From contig CAVZDW010000003.1 in assembly GCA_963774155.1 (NCBI GenBank), positions 237,956 through 301,955 of the forward strand: 64,000 nt of DNA, read 5' to 3'. The DNA is from DASSUW01 sp963774155. GTDB taxonomy: Bacteria > Actinomycetota > Thermoleophilia > Solirubrobacterales > Solirubrobacteraceae. Position numbers and translations under genes: made by a program. Below are positions 24,966 through 34,207 of this stretch, piece by piece. The notes below the pieces were generated by a model. That model saw only the letters and a list, made by a program, of their open reading frames with translations, did not search any database and had not been told where the DNA came from. Every line of letters starts with the position of its first letter. Position 1 is the first letter of the stretch.

Positions 24966-27007
24966 CACGTCCCTCCCACTCGTTCGATGGTCGCCGGCGG
25001 CGGCGTCGGCGCGCCGGCCGGGCCCTGGAGCTCGCGCCGCCAGGTCGAGAGCAGCGTGTGGACGGCGGCGGCGCCGATGATCGGCTCGTCGGGGAGCGCG
25101 AAGCGCGGCGGGACGAGCACGAACGGCCGCGTCTGGGGCCCGCCGATCCCGCCGTGGAACGAGATCAGCTCCTCGAAGGCGCAGCCCTCGTCGATCATCG
25201 GGTCGTAGAAGCTGCCGATCATGAGGTCCGCGACGTGGGCGAAGCCGTCGGTCCGGCGCAGGTGCACGGCCGCCGTCGGCGAGAAGGGCGCCAGCGGGTC
25301 CTCGCCCTCGACGCGGCCCTCGTCGAGATAGTTCGCACCGCGCGGCCCGAGCACGACGGCGCCGTGCTCGCCCGAGCGCGCGAGCAGCCAGCCGACGTGC
25401 GGATGCTCGCGCAGCGCTCCAATCAGCCGCGGATGGCGCTCGTCGAGCTCCTCGAGCGTGAGCCGCCGCTTCTCCTCCATGAGGTAGACGAGCCCGAGGT
25501 TGCCCGACCCGAGCACGACGACCTGCCGGTCGGAGACGTCGTTCTTCGGCCGCTTCTTCTTCTCGGCGTCCGCCCGGCCGGTGGCCTCGTCGACGGCGGT
25601 GTGGACCATCGCGTGCTGCTCGTCGCCGCCGGCGTAGCCCGCGACCTTCACATCCTCGAGCGAGCGCTCGACGAGCTCGTCGAGCCCGTAGCCGTTGCGC
25701 TGCTTGAAGGTGGCGCCCTGGGTCTGCCCGTGATCGGAGAGCACGACGATCTCGTACGGGCGCGGCGCGTACCGCCGGGCGCGCGCGATGCGGCCGAACT
25801 GCTCGTCGAGCTTGCGCAGCGCCTCCATCGTGTCGGCCCGCTCGAGGCCGGAGTGGTGGGCCACCTCGTCGTAGCTGGCGAACGTCGCGTACACGGCTGG
25901 GCGCCCCCGCATCATGTCGCCGAGCACGCCGAAGACGACCAGGTCGCGGACGATGACGCACAGGACGCCGCGCATCAGCGGGTAGATACCGCCGCGATGG
26001 CCGCGCGGACGGACGTCGCGGCGCTTGGCCCGGGCCGACGCCGTCAGCTCCAGGACGATCTCCCACACGAAGAGCACGAGCGACCGCGTGACGTTGAAGC
26101 CGTTGGCGAGGAACGCGCGGTAGCCGGGGTTCGCGCGCTTCTCCTCCTCGGACCGGCTGACGGTGAGGATGACCTCCTCGGCCTCGCCCGAGAGCAGGTT
26201 GCCCCGGCTCGCGCCCCCGTCCACGAGCAGCCCGATGCCGGTCGCGCGGCGCCGCTCGATCTCCGCGCAGTCCGCGGGCGAGGAGCACACGAGCATGAGC
26301 CCGCTCTCCTTCTCCACCCACCGGAAGGCCGGGATGTCCTCGTTGGAGCCGAGCAGGATGCCGGCCTGGCTGGCGCCGGTCTGCGACGAGAGGTCGGTCT
26401 CCCACTCGGCGAGCCGGTAGCCGTCCTCGGCGATCCAGCTCGCCATGACCGGCGCCGAGCCGTCGCGCATCGCATCGCGCAGGACCGGGAGCGCGAGCCC
26501 GTCGATCTCGAGGTAGATGATCCCGGGCACGTCGGTGCGGTCGATCGCGCCCTGGCGCCGGGCGATCCGCCTGATGACCTTCATCGAGTACTGGTCCTCG
26601 TCGTTGGTCCCGAGGATCGTCTGCAGCACGACGCTCACGGCCGCGATGACCAGGGAGGCCAGGAACGCGTCGCCGAACGAGTCGACGTGGATGTCGTCCG
26701 GCAGCACGACGTCGGCGAGCATGAGGAGTCCGGCGTCCGCGAACAACACGAGCAGGAAGCCGAGCGCGAGCATGAACGGCAGCCGCAGCGCCGCCAGGAT
26801 CGGCGGGACCACGGCGTTGAGGAGGGCGATGACGGCGGCGACGAGGAAGGCGGCGCCGGTCGCCTCCAGCGAGACGCCGGGCACGATCCACGCGGCCACG
26901 GTCACCGACGCCGCGGCGACGATCCACGCGACGATCGTGCGGACGAGGCCGAGGCGTGGCGTCGCCGGTTCCCAGCGCACCGTGTCGCCATAGGTCGGCG
27001 GGGCCAT
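24965..27007 (-). CDS. Holin-like membrane domain fused to alkaline-phosphatase-superfamily phosphodiesterase
   Basis: This 680-residue protein has four N-terminal helices (about residues 15-120, WIVPGVSLEATGAAFLVAAV, LPFMLALGFLLVLFADAGLL) like the small phage-holin 4 family. An alkaline-phosphatase-type domain follows, with metal ligands in YLEIDGLA, ATFASYDEVAHHSG and VVLSDHGQTQG. The nucleophile is probably in TGASQAG. Substrate is unknown (nucleotide or phospholipid-type esters are typical). ATG 27007 is chosen over 27028 because the Gly/Ala stretch before it lacks a ribosome site. Confidence 0.8.
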   Translation of the reverse strand: MAPPTYGDTVRWEPATPRLGLVRTIVAWIVAAASVTVAAWIVPGVSLEATGAAFLVAAVIALLNAVVPPILAALRLPFMLALGFLLVLFADAGLLMLADVVLPDDIHVDSFGDAFLASLVIAAVSVVLQTILGTNDEDQYSMKVIRRIARRQGAIDRTDVPGIIYLEIDGLALPVLRDAMRDGSAPVMASWIAEDGYRLAEWETDLSSQTGASQAGILLGSNEDIPAFRWVEKESGLMLVCSSPADCAEIERRRATGIGLLVDGGASRGNLLSGEAEEVILTVSRSEEEKRANPGYRAFLANGFNVTRSLVLFVWEIVLELTASARAKRRDVRPRGHRGGIYPLMRGVLCVIVRDLVVFGVLGDMMRGRPAVYATFASYDEVAHHSGLERADTMEALRKLDEQFGRIARARRYAPRPYEIVVLSDHGQTQGATFKQRNGYGLDELVERSLEDVKVAGYAGGDEQHAMVHTAVDEATGRADAEKKKRPKNDVSDRQVVVLGSGNLGLVYLMEEKRRLTLEELDERHPRLIGALREHPHVGWLLARSGEHGAVVLGPRGANYLDEGRVEGEDPLAPFSPTAAVHLRRTDGFAHVADLMIGSFYDPMIDEGCAFEELISFHGGIGGPQTRPFVLVPPRFALPDEPIIGAAAVHTLLSTWRRELQGPAGAPTPPPATIERVGGT

Positions 27008-27092
27008 GGCGTGCACTGTCCCATCCATCGCCGCCGCCGCACAACCGCGTGCGCCTGTCGAGCCCGGGTGGTGCATGCACGCCGCGGCGGCT

Positions 27093-28254
27093 TCAGCCGA
27101 TCGGATCGGCGATGACGAGGCCGCCGGCGGGCCGGTCATCGGGTCCGCGTACGACGGTCGCCGTCTGTGACACGCGCACGACCGACCCCCGCTTGGTGAT
27201 CAGGCGCGCCTCGGCGCGATGCTGCGGGATCTCGCCGAGGAGCGCGCGCCGGGCGAGCTCGCGGTCGTCCGGCGCGTCGCCCGGATGCGCGATCTCCTCG
27301 AAGCTCCGGCCGACGAGCTCGTCGTGGGCTGAAGCCCGTGATCGCGCAGAAGGCCGGATTCGCGTCGACGAGCCGGAAGTCGTCACCGAGCAGCGCCATC
27401 CCCAGGGGACTGTCCTCGAACACGCCGCGGAAGCGCTCCTCGGCCACGCGCAGCGCCTCGGCGGCGGCGCGCCGCTCCGTGATGTCGGTGTGGACCGAGG
27501 TCCACACGGTTCCGTACTCCGGATGCTCGAAAGGCGACACGGTGACCGAGCACCAGAACACGCTGCCGTCCCTGCGGACGTGCTCGAGCTCACCGCTCCA
27601 GACGCCCTCGTGGTCGAGCTCGCCGAGCATCTCGGCCGCGCGGGCGGCCGGGGCCTCGTCGGTGGGGACGTTGAGCCGGGCGATCGGCTCGCCGACCAGC
27701 TCGTCGCGCGGGTAGCCGAACATGGTGCCGGCGGTCTCGTTCGCGTAGAGGATCTCGCCGTCCTGCGCCTTGATGAGGACGACGGCCTCGGCCATGTGCT
27801 CGGCGATCGCGCTCTGGAAGCGGAGCGCCGCCTCGAGGGCCAGCCGCTCGGTCACGTCGTGGATGACCACGACCGCGCCGACCATGCCGCCCCCGCGTCC
27901 GGAGACCGGGCCGCCGCTGACGCTGACCGTGCGGCGAGCCCCGCGCCGCGGCTGGACGGTCAGCACGACGTCCGTGAGCTGCTCCCCCCGCAGCGCGCGC
28001 TGGAGCGGGATCTCGTCGGTGCGCAGGAGCCGGTCGCCGTCGGCCGTGTAAAGGCCGTAGCGATCGGCGCAGTCGTCGGGGTCGATGGCTTCCCCGGTTC
28101 CCTCGAACAGCTCGCGGGCGCGGCGGTTGAAGACGAGGTTCTCGCCGTCGCGGCCGGAGGCGATGACGGCGACCGGAAGATCCTCGTACAACTCGGGCGC
28201 GAGGCTCGGGTCCCAGTCCCGCGAGCCGCTCCCCCACGCGCGAGGGCGCTTCAT
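27093..28254 (-). CDS. Triple-PAS domain sensor protein without output domain, frameshifted
   Basis: Corrected for one indel this is a 386-residue soluble protein with three PAS domains: LPVAVIASGRDGENLVFNRR (about 22), AEAVVLIKAQDGEILYANET (about 150) and SPLGMALLGDDFRLVDANPA (about 275). There is no kinase, cyclase or HTH after the third. The break is an extra G in GGG at 27326-27328; removing it restores FCAITGFSHDELVGRSFEE, a canonical PAS sequence. The ATG overlaps the stop of the upstream kinase (ATGA), so it probably modulates that kinase. Confidence 0.8.
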
Positions 28255-30086
28255 CGGGTGTTGGGGATCTCGCCGACCACGCTCGTGCCGCGGCCCGGCT
28301 CCGAGGCGATCGTGAGCCGGCCGCCGACCGAGGCCAGCCGGCCGGTGATGTTCGCGAGCCCCGCCCCGTGCGCGGGCGGCTGCTCGGGGAAGCCGGCGCC
28401 GTCGTCCCGAACCTCGAACCGCAACCCGTCGGAGGCGCTCAGCAGGACCATGATGTGACTGGCGCCCTCGGCGTGCTTGACCGCGTTCTGCACGGCTTCC
28501 AGGCACGAGAAGTAGACGGTCGTCTCGAGGTCGCGGTCGAACCGCCCGAGCCCGTGGCTGACGATGCTGGTCGGTACCGGCGCCTCCGTCACCGCCGATC
28601 GGAGCGCCTCGGCCAGACCTTCGCGCGCCAGCACGTCGGGGTAGGGCTGGTGGGCGAGCGAGCGCACGTCGTCGATCGTCTGCTCGACCTGGGTGGCGAG
28701 TGCGGCGAGCTCGCCGGCGCGCTCGGGCGAGTCGCCGTTCAGGCGCTCGACGATGCCTGCGAGGTTGATGCGCAGGGCGACGAGCCGCTGCTGCGCGCCG
28801 TCATGGAGGTCGCGCTCGATCCGCTCGCGCTCGCCCTGGGCCGCGATCGCGGTCCTCGACTCCGACTCCGAGAGCCGCTCCAGCGACGCCTGCAGCTCGG
28901 CGATGAGGCGTGTGTTCTCCAGGACGACGAGCCCGTAGGACGCCGCCGCCCGGATGAGCGCCGTGTCGGGCGCGAGCGTGGTGTCATGGACCACGGCCGC
29001 CAGGCGCCGGCCGTCCACCGCCACCTCGGTGACCGCGGTTCCCGGATCGCCTTCGGGCGTCTTGGCCGGCCATCCGCTCTCGTCCACCCAGCGTCCCGGC
29101 TCGCCGGGCATCCAGTAGACGACCCGCAGCGACGGATCCTCGAGCGCCTCCGCGAGACCGTCGCGCAGCTCGGCGGCACTCGCCGGGGCGCGCAGGCGCA
29201 CCGTCAGCGCCTGCAGCGTGGACGCGACGTAGAGACGACGGTTCACGAGTCCGGCGGCGAAGCTCAACGCGACAGCGGGCAGGCTCAGCACCCACACCCA
29301 GCCGAGCAGTTCGACGGTCTCCGGCACAGCGCCGCCACGCCGGCTCCACTGATAGGCCGCGAACGCGGCGACCTGCACGACGGCCACGACGACGACGGGC
29401 GTCAGGGCGCGGCGCAGCATCGGGCCCGAATGCCGCCGCCGGTGGGCCAGGATCACGGCCACCACGAGGACCGCCGCCACGATGAGGATCTCGCGCACCG
29501 GCTGGATCACGTCCTCGGCAAACGACGGATCGACTTCAAGCACGGCAAACGCGTTCGCCGGACAGTCGACGCCGCAGACGGCCCACGGCGACGGCTCCGG
29601 GTAGTGCGGAACGATCAGGGCAGTCGGGAAATAGAGCGTCGCCGCCAGCGCTGCGACGGCGGCCATCACGCGCCGGTCCAGGCGCGAGACCAGGCGCCCC
29701 GACGGGAACGCCAGCATCAGGTAGAGCAGCATCGGGATGACCAGCCAGACCGCCACGCGTCCGACGCTGTAGAGCACGCTGTTGCTCGTCTGCGCCAGAA
29801 CGGTCAGGGAGAAGATCGCGCCCACCCCGAGCAGGAGGCGGGCGAAGCGATCGTCCGGGTGCACGTCCCACGCCACGAGCCCGACGGTCATCGGGGCGGC
29901 GACGAGCAGACCGAACACGACGGCGGCGGTCACCCGCTCGTCCGGCGGCGCTCCGGTCAGTGCGACGGCCACCGTCCCCGCGCACAGGCACGCAGCCGCA
30001 ACCGCCAACAACGCTCGGACACCACTTTTCGGTCTTTCCCCGGCAACGCCGCCGAGCGGACCCTTGATCTCCCCGGTGACCATCAC
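28251..30086 (-). CDS. NarL-type sensor histidine kinase (HK1)
   Basis: This 611-residue kinase has about seven or eight hydrophobic segments (residues 25-285) with an extracytoplasmic CGVDCPANAF motif. A GAF-like region (about 290-400), a HisKA_3 dimerisation domain with RIERDLHDGAQQR (phospho-His about 427) and a HATPase_c domain (EAVQNAVKHAEGA, DDGAGFPEQPPAHGAGLANI) follow. The partner is most likely the divergent LuxR-type regulator at 30197. The downstream PAS gene is coupled. GTG 30086 or ATG 30083 can start it. A degenerate half-site TCACCCC lies 36 nt upstream. Confidence 0.9.
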   Translation of the reverse strand: MMVTGEIKGPLGGVAGERPKSGVRALLAVAAACLCAGTVAVALTGAPPDERVTAAVVFGLLVAAPMTVGLVAWDVHPDDRFARLLLGVGAIFSLTVLAQTSNSVLYSVGRVAVWLVIPMLLYLMLAFPSGRLVSRLDRRVMAAVAALAATLYFPTALIVPHYPEPSPWAVCGVDCPANAFAVLEVDPSFAEDVIQPVREILIVAAVLVVAVILAHRRRHSGPMLRRALTPVVVVAVVQVAAFAAYQWSRRGGAVPETVELLGWVWVLSLPAVALSFAAGLVNRRLYVASTLQALTVRLRAPASAAELRDGLAEALEDPSLRVVYWMPGEPGRWVDESGWPAKTPEGDPGTAVTEVAVDGRRLAAVVHDTTLAPDTALIRAAASYGLVVLENTRLIAELQASLERLSESESRTAIAAQGERERIERDLHDGAQQRLVALRINLAGIVERLNGDSPERAGELAALATQVEQTIDDVRSLAHQPYPDVLAREGLAEALRSAVTEAPVPTSIVSHGLGRFDRDLETTVYFSCLEAVQNAVKHAEGASHIMVLLSASDGLRFEVRDDGAGFPEQPPAHGAGLANITGRLASVGGRLTIASEPGRGTSVVGEIPNTR

Positions 30087-30158
30087 TCCTGAGCGCGACG
30101 GTACCGGCCCAGCGTCGCCCTGTCACCCCGCGGACCAACGCGTTCACTACTGAGCCGG

Positions 30159-30187
30159 TTGACGGCGCCCCCGATCCCCGCGATAGT
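30159..30187 (+). promoter_or_regulatory. Sigma70-type promoter of the response regulator gene
   Basis: TTGACG (30159-30164), a 17-nt spacer and GATAGT (30182-30187) form a near-consensus promoter; the GTG start follows after 9 nt. No regulon palindrome is present, fitting basal expression of the regulator. Confidence 0.7.
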
Positions 30188-30196
30188 CGGACCGGC

Positions 30197-30919
30197 GTGT
30201 CCCTCTCTTCCCCTGCCCCGACCGCGGCGCCGCGGCCGATCCGGGTCGTGTTCGCGGACGACAGCTACCTCGTCCGCGAGGCGATCACGCACGTGCTCGC
30301 GCAGGACCCGCGGATCGATCTCGTCGCGATCTGCGAGGACGGCGAGGCGCTGCGCGCGGCGATCGAGGCCGAGCGGCCCGATGTCGTCCTCACCGACATC
30401 CGCATGCCACCGTCAGGCGACGAGGAGGGCATCATGGTCGCCAACCGGCTGCGCGTCACGCACCCCGAGATCGGCGTCGTGGTCGTCAGCCAGTACGCCG
30501 ACCCGCGCTACGGGCTCGCGCTGCTCGAAGGCGGCTCGGACCGCCGCGCCTACCTGCTCAAGGAGCGCCTGCACGATCGCGGGCAGCTCGTCGCCGCGCT
30601 CGACGCGGTGGCCAATGGCGGCTCCGTCGTGGATCCCAAGGTCGTGGAGGCGCTGATCGCCGCGCGCGTCCGTGCCGAGGAGTCACAGCTCGCCGAGCTC
30701 ACCCAGCGCGAGCTCGAGATCCTCAGCGAGATCGCGCAGGGCAAGAGCAACCAGGCGATCGCCGACAAGCTGTTCCTCACCAAGCGGGCGGTCGAGAAGC
30801 ACATCAACGCGATCTTTCTCAAGCTCGGCCTGTCCACCGCCGAGGACGTCAGCCGTCGCGTGAAGGCGGCGCTGATCTACCTGGCGCAGCGCCACCCCGG
30901 CGAACCCCCCGAAGCCTGA
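30197..30919 (+). CDS. LuxR/NarL-type response regulator
   Basis: This 240-residue regulator has a receiver domain (acidic pair DD at 21-22, phosphoacceptor Asp in VVLTDIRMPP at about 67, Lys in AYLLKERL) and a C-terminal LuxR HTH (LTQRELEILSEIAQGKSNQA, then KRAVEKHINAIFLKLGLS). The short Pro/Ser N-terminus starts at a GTG. It is divergent from HK1 and convergent with the amidotransferase. It is the best local candidate to bind the TCRYCCG palindromes, because its HTH family commonly binds such paired sites near -42; this is inference. Confidence 0.92.
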   Translation: MSLSSPAPTAAPRPIRVVFADDSYLVREAITHVLAQDPRIDLVAICEDGEALRAAIEAERPDVVLTDIRMPPSGDEEGIMVANRLRVTHPEIGVVVVSQYADPRYGLALLEGGSDRRAYLLKERLHDRGQLVAALDAVANGGSVVDPKVVEALIAARVRAEESQLAELTQRELEILSEIAQGKSNQAIADKLFLTKRAVEKHINAIFLKLGLSTAEDVSRRVKAALIYLAQRHPGEPPEA

Positions 30920-30929
30920 GCCGTCAGGC
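30914..30929. terminator. Short bidirectional hairpin over convergent stops
   Basis: GCCTGA-GCCG-TCAGGC forms a 6-bp stem that covers the stop codons of the response regulator and the convergent amidotransferase. It is weak but well placed. Confidence 0.4.
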
Positions 30930-31757
30930 CTGGGGCTGGAACGCGCGTTGCTCGTCGGGGCCGCGCTGGATGATCAGGGCGGTCGACTCGGGCACTTCGC
31001 GCCAGATGCCGGGCAGATCGGACACGGGTTCTGAGACCACGACGCGGTCCTCGTCGGTCATCCGCTGGAAGCGGGCGTTGTCCGGGTGCAGGGCGCGCAC
31101 GGCCGCGATGTCCTCTGAGACGAAGAGCGTGCGCGAGCGACCCTCGGTCGAGTAGCGCACCGCGTAGAGCCGCTCGCCGTCGCTGAACCCGAGCGTCATC
31201 TGGACCGGGTACTCGATCCCGTGCGCGCGACCGGTGGCCTCCACGAACCCAACGGCACGCTCCACCCCGCCGATCGGGTCCTCCTCCAGGCCGAAGGTCA
31301 GCGCGAGATAGAACAACACCTCCGAATCGGTCGAGCCGTGCACGCCGTCGAACAACGAGGGGTCGACCGCGTAGAGCAGATCGCGGCGCATGGCCGCAAA
31401 GCCGTTGATGACGCCGTTGTGCACGAACAGCCAGCGGCCGTGGCGGAACGGGTGGCAGTTGGTCTGCTGCACCGGGGTCCCGGTGGTCGCGCGGATATGC
31501 GCGAGGAACAGCGGCGACTCGACGTGCGAGGCCAGGTTACGCAGGTTCGTGTCGCTCCACGCCGGCGTGACGCTGCGATAACGAGCCGGAGTGTCGCCGT
31601 TACCCGCGGTGTACCAGCCGAGTCCGAACCCGTCGCCGTTGGTCGTCTCCACCCCCATGCGTGAATGAAGGCTCTGATCGATCAGGCTGTGCTGGGTGCG
31701 GAAGAGCAGCTCGTCGATGAGGACCGGCTGTCCGAAGTACGCGTTCCAGCGGCACAT
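30924..31757 (-). CDS. Class II glutamine amidotransferase (YafJ-like)
   Basis: This 277-residue Ntn-type amidotransferase starts MCRWNAYFG, so Cys2 becomes the nucleophile after Met removal. Also conserved are GDGFGLGWY, the FLAHIRATTGTPVQQTNCHPF glutaminase strand, FVHNGVING and HGSTDSEVLFY. There is only the glutaminase domain, so the acceptor is unknown; such proteins are often called YafJ/EgtC-like. Start ATG 31757 is required for Cys2. A paralogue with the same layout lies at 58193. It ends 5 nt from the convergent response regulator. Confidence 0.88.
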   Translation of the reverse strand: MCRWNAYFGQPVLIDELLFRTQHSLIDQSLHSRMGVETTNGDGFGLGWYTAGNGDTPARYRSVTPAWSDTNLRNLASHVESPLFLAHIRATTGTPVQQTNCHPFRHGRWLFVHNGVINGFAAMRRDLLYAVDPSLFDGVHGSTDSEVLFYLALTFGLEEDPIGGVERAVGFVEATGRAHGIEYPVQMTLGFSDGERLYAVRYSTEGRSRTLFVSEDIAAVRALHPDNARFQRMTDEDRVVVSEPVSDLPGIWREVPESTALIIQRGPDEQRAFQPQA

Positions 31758-31763
31758 GGGCGG

Positions 31764-31793
31764 ATCATCCCCGCAGCGCCGCACCGGCCTCAA
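31764..31793 (-). promoter_or_regulatory. Sigma70-like leaderless promoter of the amidotransferase
   Basis: On the minus strand TTGAGG (31793-31788), an 18-nt spacer and GATGAT (31769-31764) are followed after 6 nt by the ATG at 31757. Unlike the paralogue at 58193 it has no regulon palindrome. Confidence 0.5.
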
Positions 31794-31894
31794 GGGCGCG
31801 GCCACCCCCACGATCGACGTGCGCGCCACCTTGTACGCCCGGCCGCCGCCCACGGATGATCGCCCCGGAAACCGGCAACAAGGAGACGCACGAC

Positions 31895-32290
31895 ATGGTG
31901 TTCGCGGCTGACTACCCGTTCCTCAACATCTTCTGGACGATGATCATCTTCTTCGTCTGGGTCATCTGGATCTGGATGGTCATCGGGATCTTCGCCGACA
32001 TCTTCAGCCGTCATGACATCGGAGGCTGGGCGAAGGCGGGCTGGAGCGTGTTCATCATCGTCCTGCCGTTCCTCGGCGTGTTGATCTACCTGATCGTCAA
32101 CAGCGACGGTATGGCCGAGCGCCGGGCGAGCCACGCCCAGGCGCAGCGCGCCGAGTTCGACGACTACGTCAAGACCGTCGCCGCGCCCGGCGGCTCCGCC
32201 GGCGAGATCGCGAAGGCCAAGGAGCTCCTCGACAGCGGCGCCATCAACCAGGCGGAGTTCGAGGCGCTCAAGGCCAAGGCGCTCGCGTAG
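31895..32290 (+). CDS. Membrane protein with PLDc_N-like helices and SHOCT motif (131 aa)
   Basis: Two N-terminal helices (NIFWTMIIFFVWVIWIWMVI, about residues 10-30; AGWSVFIIVLPFLGVLIYLI, about 48-68) resemble the PLDc_N module of cardiolipin synthases but without the catalytic domain. A SHOCT-type C-terminus follows (EIAKAKELLDSGAINQAEFE). AAGGAGACG sits upstream of ATG 31895, which is preferred to 31856. A half-site CGGATGA lies 35 nt upstream but lacks its left arm. Confidence 0.8.
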   Translation: MVFAADYPFLNIFWTMIIFFVWVIWIWMVIGIFADIFSRHDIGGWAKAGWSVFIIVLPFLGVLIYLIVNSDGMAERRASHAQAQRAEFDDYVKTVAAPGGSAGEIAKAKELLDSGAINQAEFEALKAKALA

Positions 32291-32302
32291 GCGCGGGAGG
32301 CG

Positions 32303-34120
32303 TCAGACCGGGATCGACCCGGCGACGCGTGTGCCGCGGCCGGGGGCGCTCTCGATCCGCAGCGTCCCCCCTGCCGCCGCCGCGCGGTCGGCGAGGTTGG
32401 TCAGGCCCGAACGCTCGACGGTGTCCGGGTCGAAGCCGACCCCGTCGTCCTCGACGCTGAAGTGGACGCCGTCCCGGTCCTGGTCGAGCCGGACGACCGC
32501 CGAGGCTCCGGGCCCCGCGTGCTTGGCCGCGTTCTGGAGGGCCTCGAGGCAGCAGAAGTAGACGGTCAGCTCGACGCCCTCCGCCTGGCGTGCGAGCCCC
32601 TCGTCCCTGATGTCGACGGGCATCGAGCCGTGGTCGGTCACCGAGGCGAGGGCCTCGGCGACGCCGTAGCGGGACAGCAGCTGGGGATAGAGGCCGCGGG
32701 CCACGTTGCGCAGGTCGTCGATCGCCTCCTCGAGGTCCTCCCCGAGCTGCTCGATGCGGGCGCGGTCCTCGGGCCGCTCGAGCTGCTCGCCCGCGAGCCC
32801 GAGGTGGATGCGGAGGGCCAGCAGGCGCTGCTGGGTGCTGTCGTGCAGGTCCCGCTCCAGCCTCCGGCGCTCCACGCTTCCCGCCTCGACGATGCGCGCG
32901 CGTGAGGCTCGCAGCTCGCCCTCCAGGTGGCCGTTCTCGACCGCCAGCAGCGTCGCCGCGGCCGCGGCGCGGACCAGCTCCGGATCCTCGGTCAGCGCGT
33001 CGTCGACCACCATCGCGGCGACCGGCCGGCCGTCGCGATCGGCCGGCACCCATGTGCGGCCGGAGTGCGGCGGCGGCGGTACGAGCTCGGCGCCGCCGGC
33101 TTCGAGGAAGCGATCCGAATCCGGGTCGTGGAAGCCGATCTGCAGCGACTCGTCGTCGAGCGCGGACGCGATGTCGGCGCGCCACTCGGCGACCGTCGGC
33201 CGCGTCGCCAGCCGCTCGAGCAGCCGTGCCAGGGACGCCGAGGCAAAGAACTCGGCCTGCCACAGCACGGCCAGGAACCCGAGCGGTAGGAGGACCCGGG
33301 CGCCCACGACCAGCCACCCCATGGACGCCAGCGTGTCGGGCGCGACCTCGAGGATCAGACGCGAGAAGTGGAAGACGAAGAACACCGGCAGGAACAGCAG
33401 TGACGTCGCGGCGACGGCGATCAGCGCGCGCCGCTGCGGGTGCGTGGCGTCCCGCAGGCGGAGTGCGTAGACGACCAGCACGCCCACGGTCCCCGCCAGC
33501 AAGCCGTACGTCTCCGCGTTGCCCAGCCATTCGACGAGCCGCGGTGCCGATCCGAGCTGGAGCACGTTCTCCGGGCAGGCGGGAGCGCAGACGGAGAGCG
33601 GACCGCCGCCCATGATCACGGGCGACAGCAGCACCCACGGCACGAAGAACGCCACCACGACGATCGCCAGCGCCGCCATCAGCGCGCGCACCGCGCGGCC
33701 CTCCAGGCGCCCGCTGGGGAACGCGAGGAACAGGTAGAACGTGAGCCACACCGCCGGCGCCTCCGCCAGCACTCCGAGGTCGAAGAGCAACGGCACGTTG
33801 GAGGACTGGAGCGAGTAGACCCAGGCGACCGCACCGAAGCCCACGAGCAGCGGGCCGAACCGGCTGGCCGGCCGCCGGTGCCACCAGTACAGCCCGACCA
33901 GCAGCGGAGCGGCGACAAGGTAACCGCGGTACAGCGCCGTCGCGGTCGGCCGCTCGAGGTGATCGCTGGTCGCGGCGAGCAGGACCGCGGAGGCCACCAG
34001 CGGCACGACGGCGAGCAGCGTCGCCGTCTGCACGGCGCCGGCCGTCAGCGTCCCGCGGACCTCCCAGGTCGACAGGGGAGCATCATCGAGAGCCACAGCC
34101 CCGCCGGCGTTTCGGGACAC
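32303..34120 (-). CDS. NarL-type sensor histidine kinase (HK2)
   Basis: This 605-residue paralogue of HK1 has the same architecture: hydrophobic segments over residues 25-285, an extracytoplasmic CAPACPENVL motif, a GAF-like region, HisKA_3 with RRLERDLHDSTQQ (phospho-His about 427) and HATPase_c (EALQNAAKHAGPGA, DDGVGFDPDTVERSGLTNL). No regulator gene is adjacent, so it may act on the regulator at 30197. The GTG start at 34120 lies 6 nt after TAGGAT (34132-34127), itself 22 nt from palindrome site 5: leaderless and part of the regulon. Confidence 0.9.
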   Translation of the reverse strand: MSRNAGGAVALDDAPLSTWEVRGTLTAGAVQTATLLAVVPLVASAVLLAATSDHLERPTATALYRGYLVAAPLLVGLYWWHRRPASRFGPLLVGFGAVAWVYSLQSSNVPLLFDLGVLAEAPAVWLTFYLFLAFPSGRLEGRAVRALMAALAIVVVAFFVPWVLLSPVIMGGGPLSVCAPACPENVLQLGSAPRLVEWLGNAETYGLLAGTVGVLVVYALRLRDATHPQRRALIAVAATSLLFLPVFFVFHFSRLILEVAPDTLASMGWLVVGARVLLPLGFLAVLWQAEFFASASLARLLERLATRPTVAEWRADIASALDDESLQIGFHDPDSDRFLEAGGAELVPPPPHSGRTWVPADRDGRPVAAMVVDDALTEDPELVRAAAAATLLAVENGHLEGELRASRARIVEAGSVERRRLERDLHDSTQQRLLALRIHLGLAGEQLERPEDRARIEQLGEDLEEAIDDLRNVARGLYPQLLSRYGVAEALASVTDHGSMPVDIRDEGLARQAEGVELTVYFCCLEALQNAAKHAGPGASAVVRLDQDRDGVHFSVEDDGVGFDPDTVERSGLTNLADRAAAAGGTLRIESAPGRGTRVAGSIPV

Positions 34121-34154
34121 CGACCGATCCTAGGCAGCGCCACGGGCGCGCAAA

Positions 34155-34171
34155 TCACCCCCTTCGGGTGA
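34155..34171. promoter_or_regulatory. Regulon palindrome site 5 (TCACCCC-CTT-CGGGTGA), bidirectional
   Basis: The inverted repeat extends outwards by AAA/TTT. Minus: TAGGAT (34132-34127) then 6 nt to the HK2 GTG. Plus: GAAGGT (34194-34199) then 8 nt to the K+ channel GTG at 34208. Confidence 0.8.
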
Positions 34172-34207
34172 TTTCTCGCGGCCCCGAGGACAGGAAGGTC
34201 TGCGCTC

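Noticed and set aside
30123..30139. Possible twelfth regulon site upstream of HK1 (TCACCCC-GCG-GACCAAC)
   Set aside because: Only the left arm matches and the hexamer is not at 22 nt, although the 36-nt distance to the start is suggestive.
31843..31859. Possible regulon site upstream of the 131-aa membrane/SHOCT protein
   Set aside because: The right arm CGGATGA and the distance fit, but the left arm is absent and no -10 hexamer follows.
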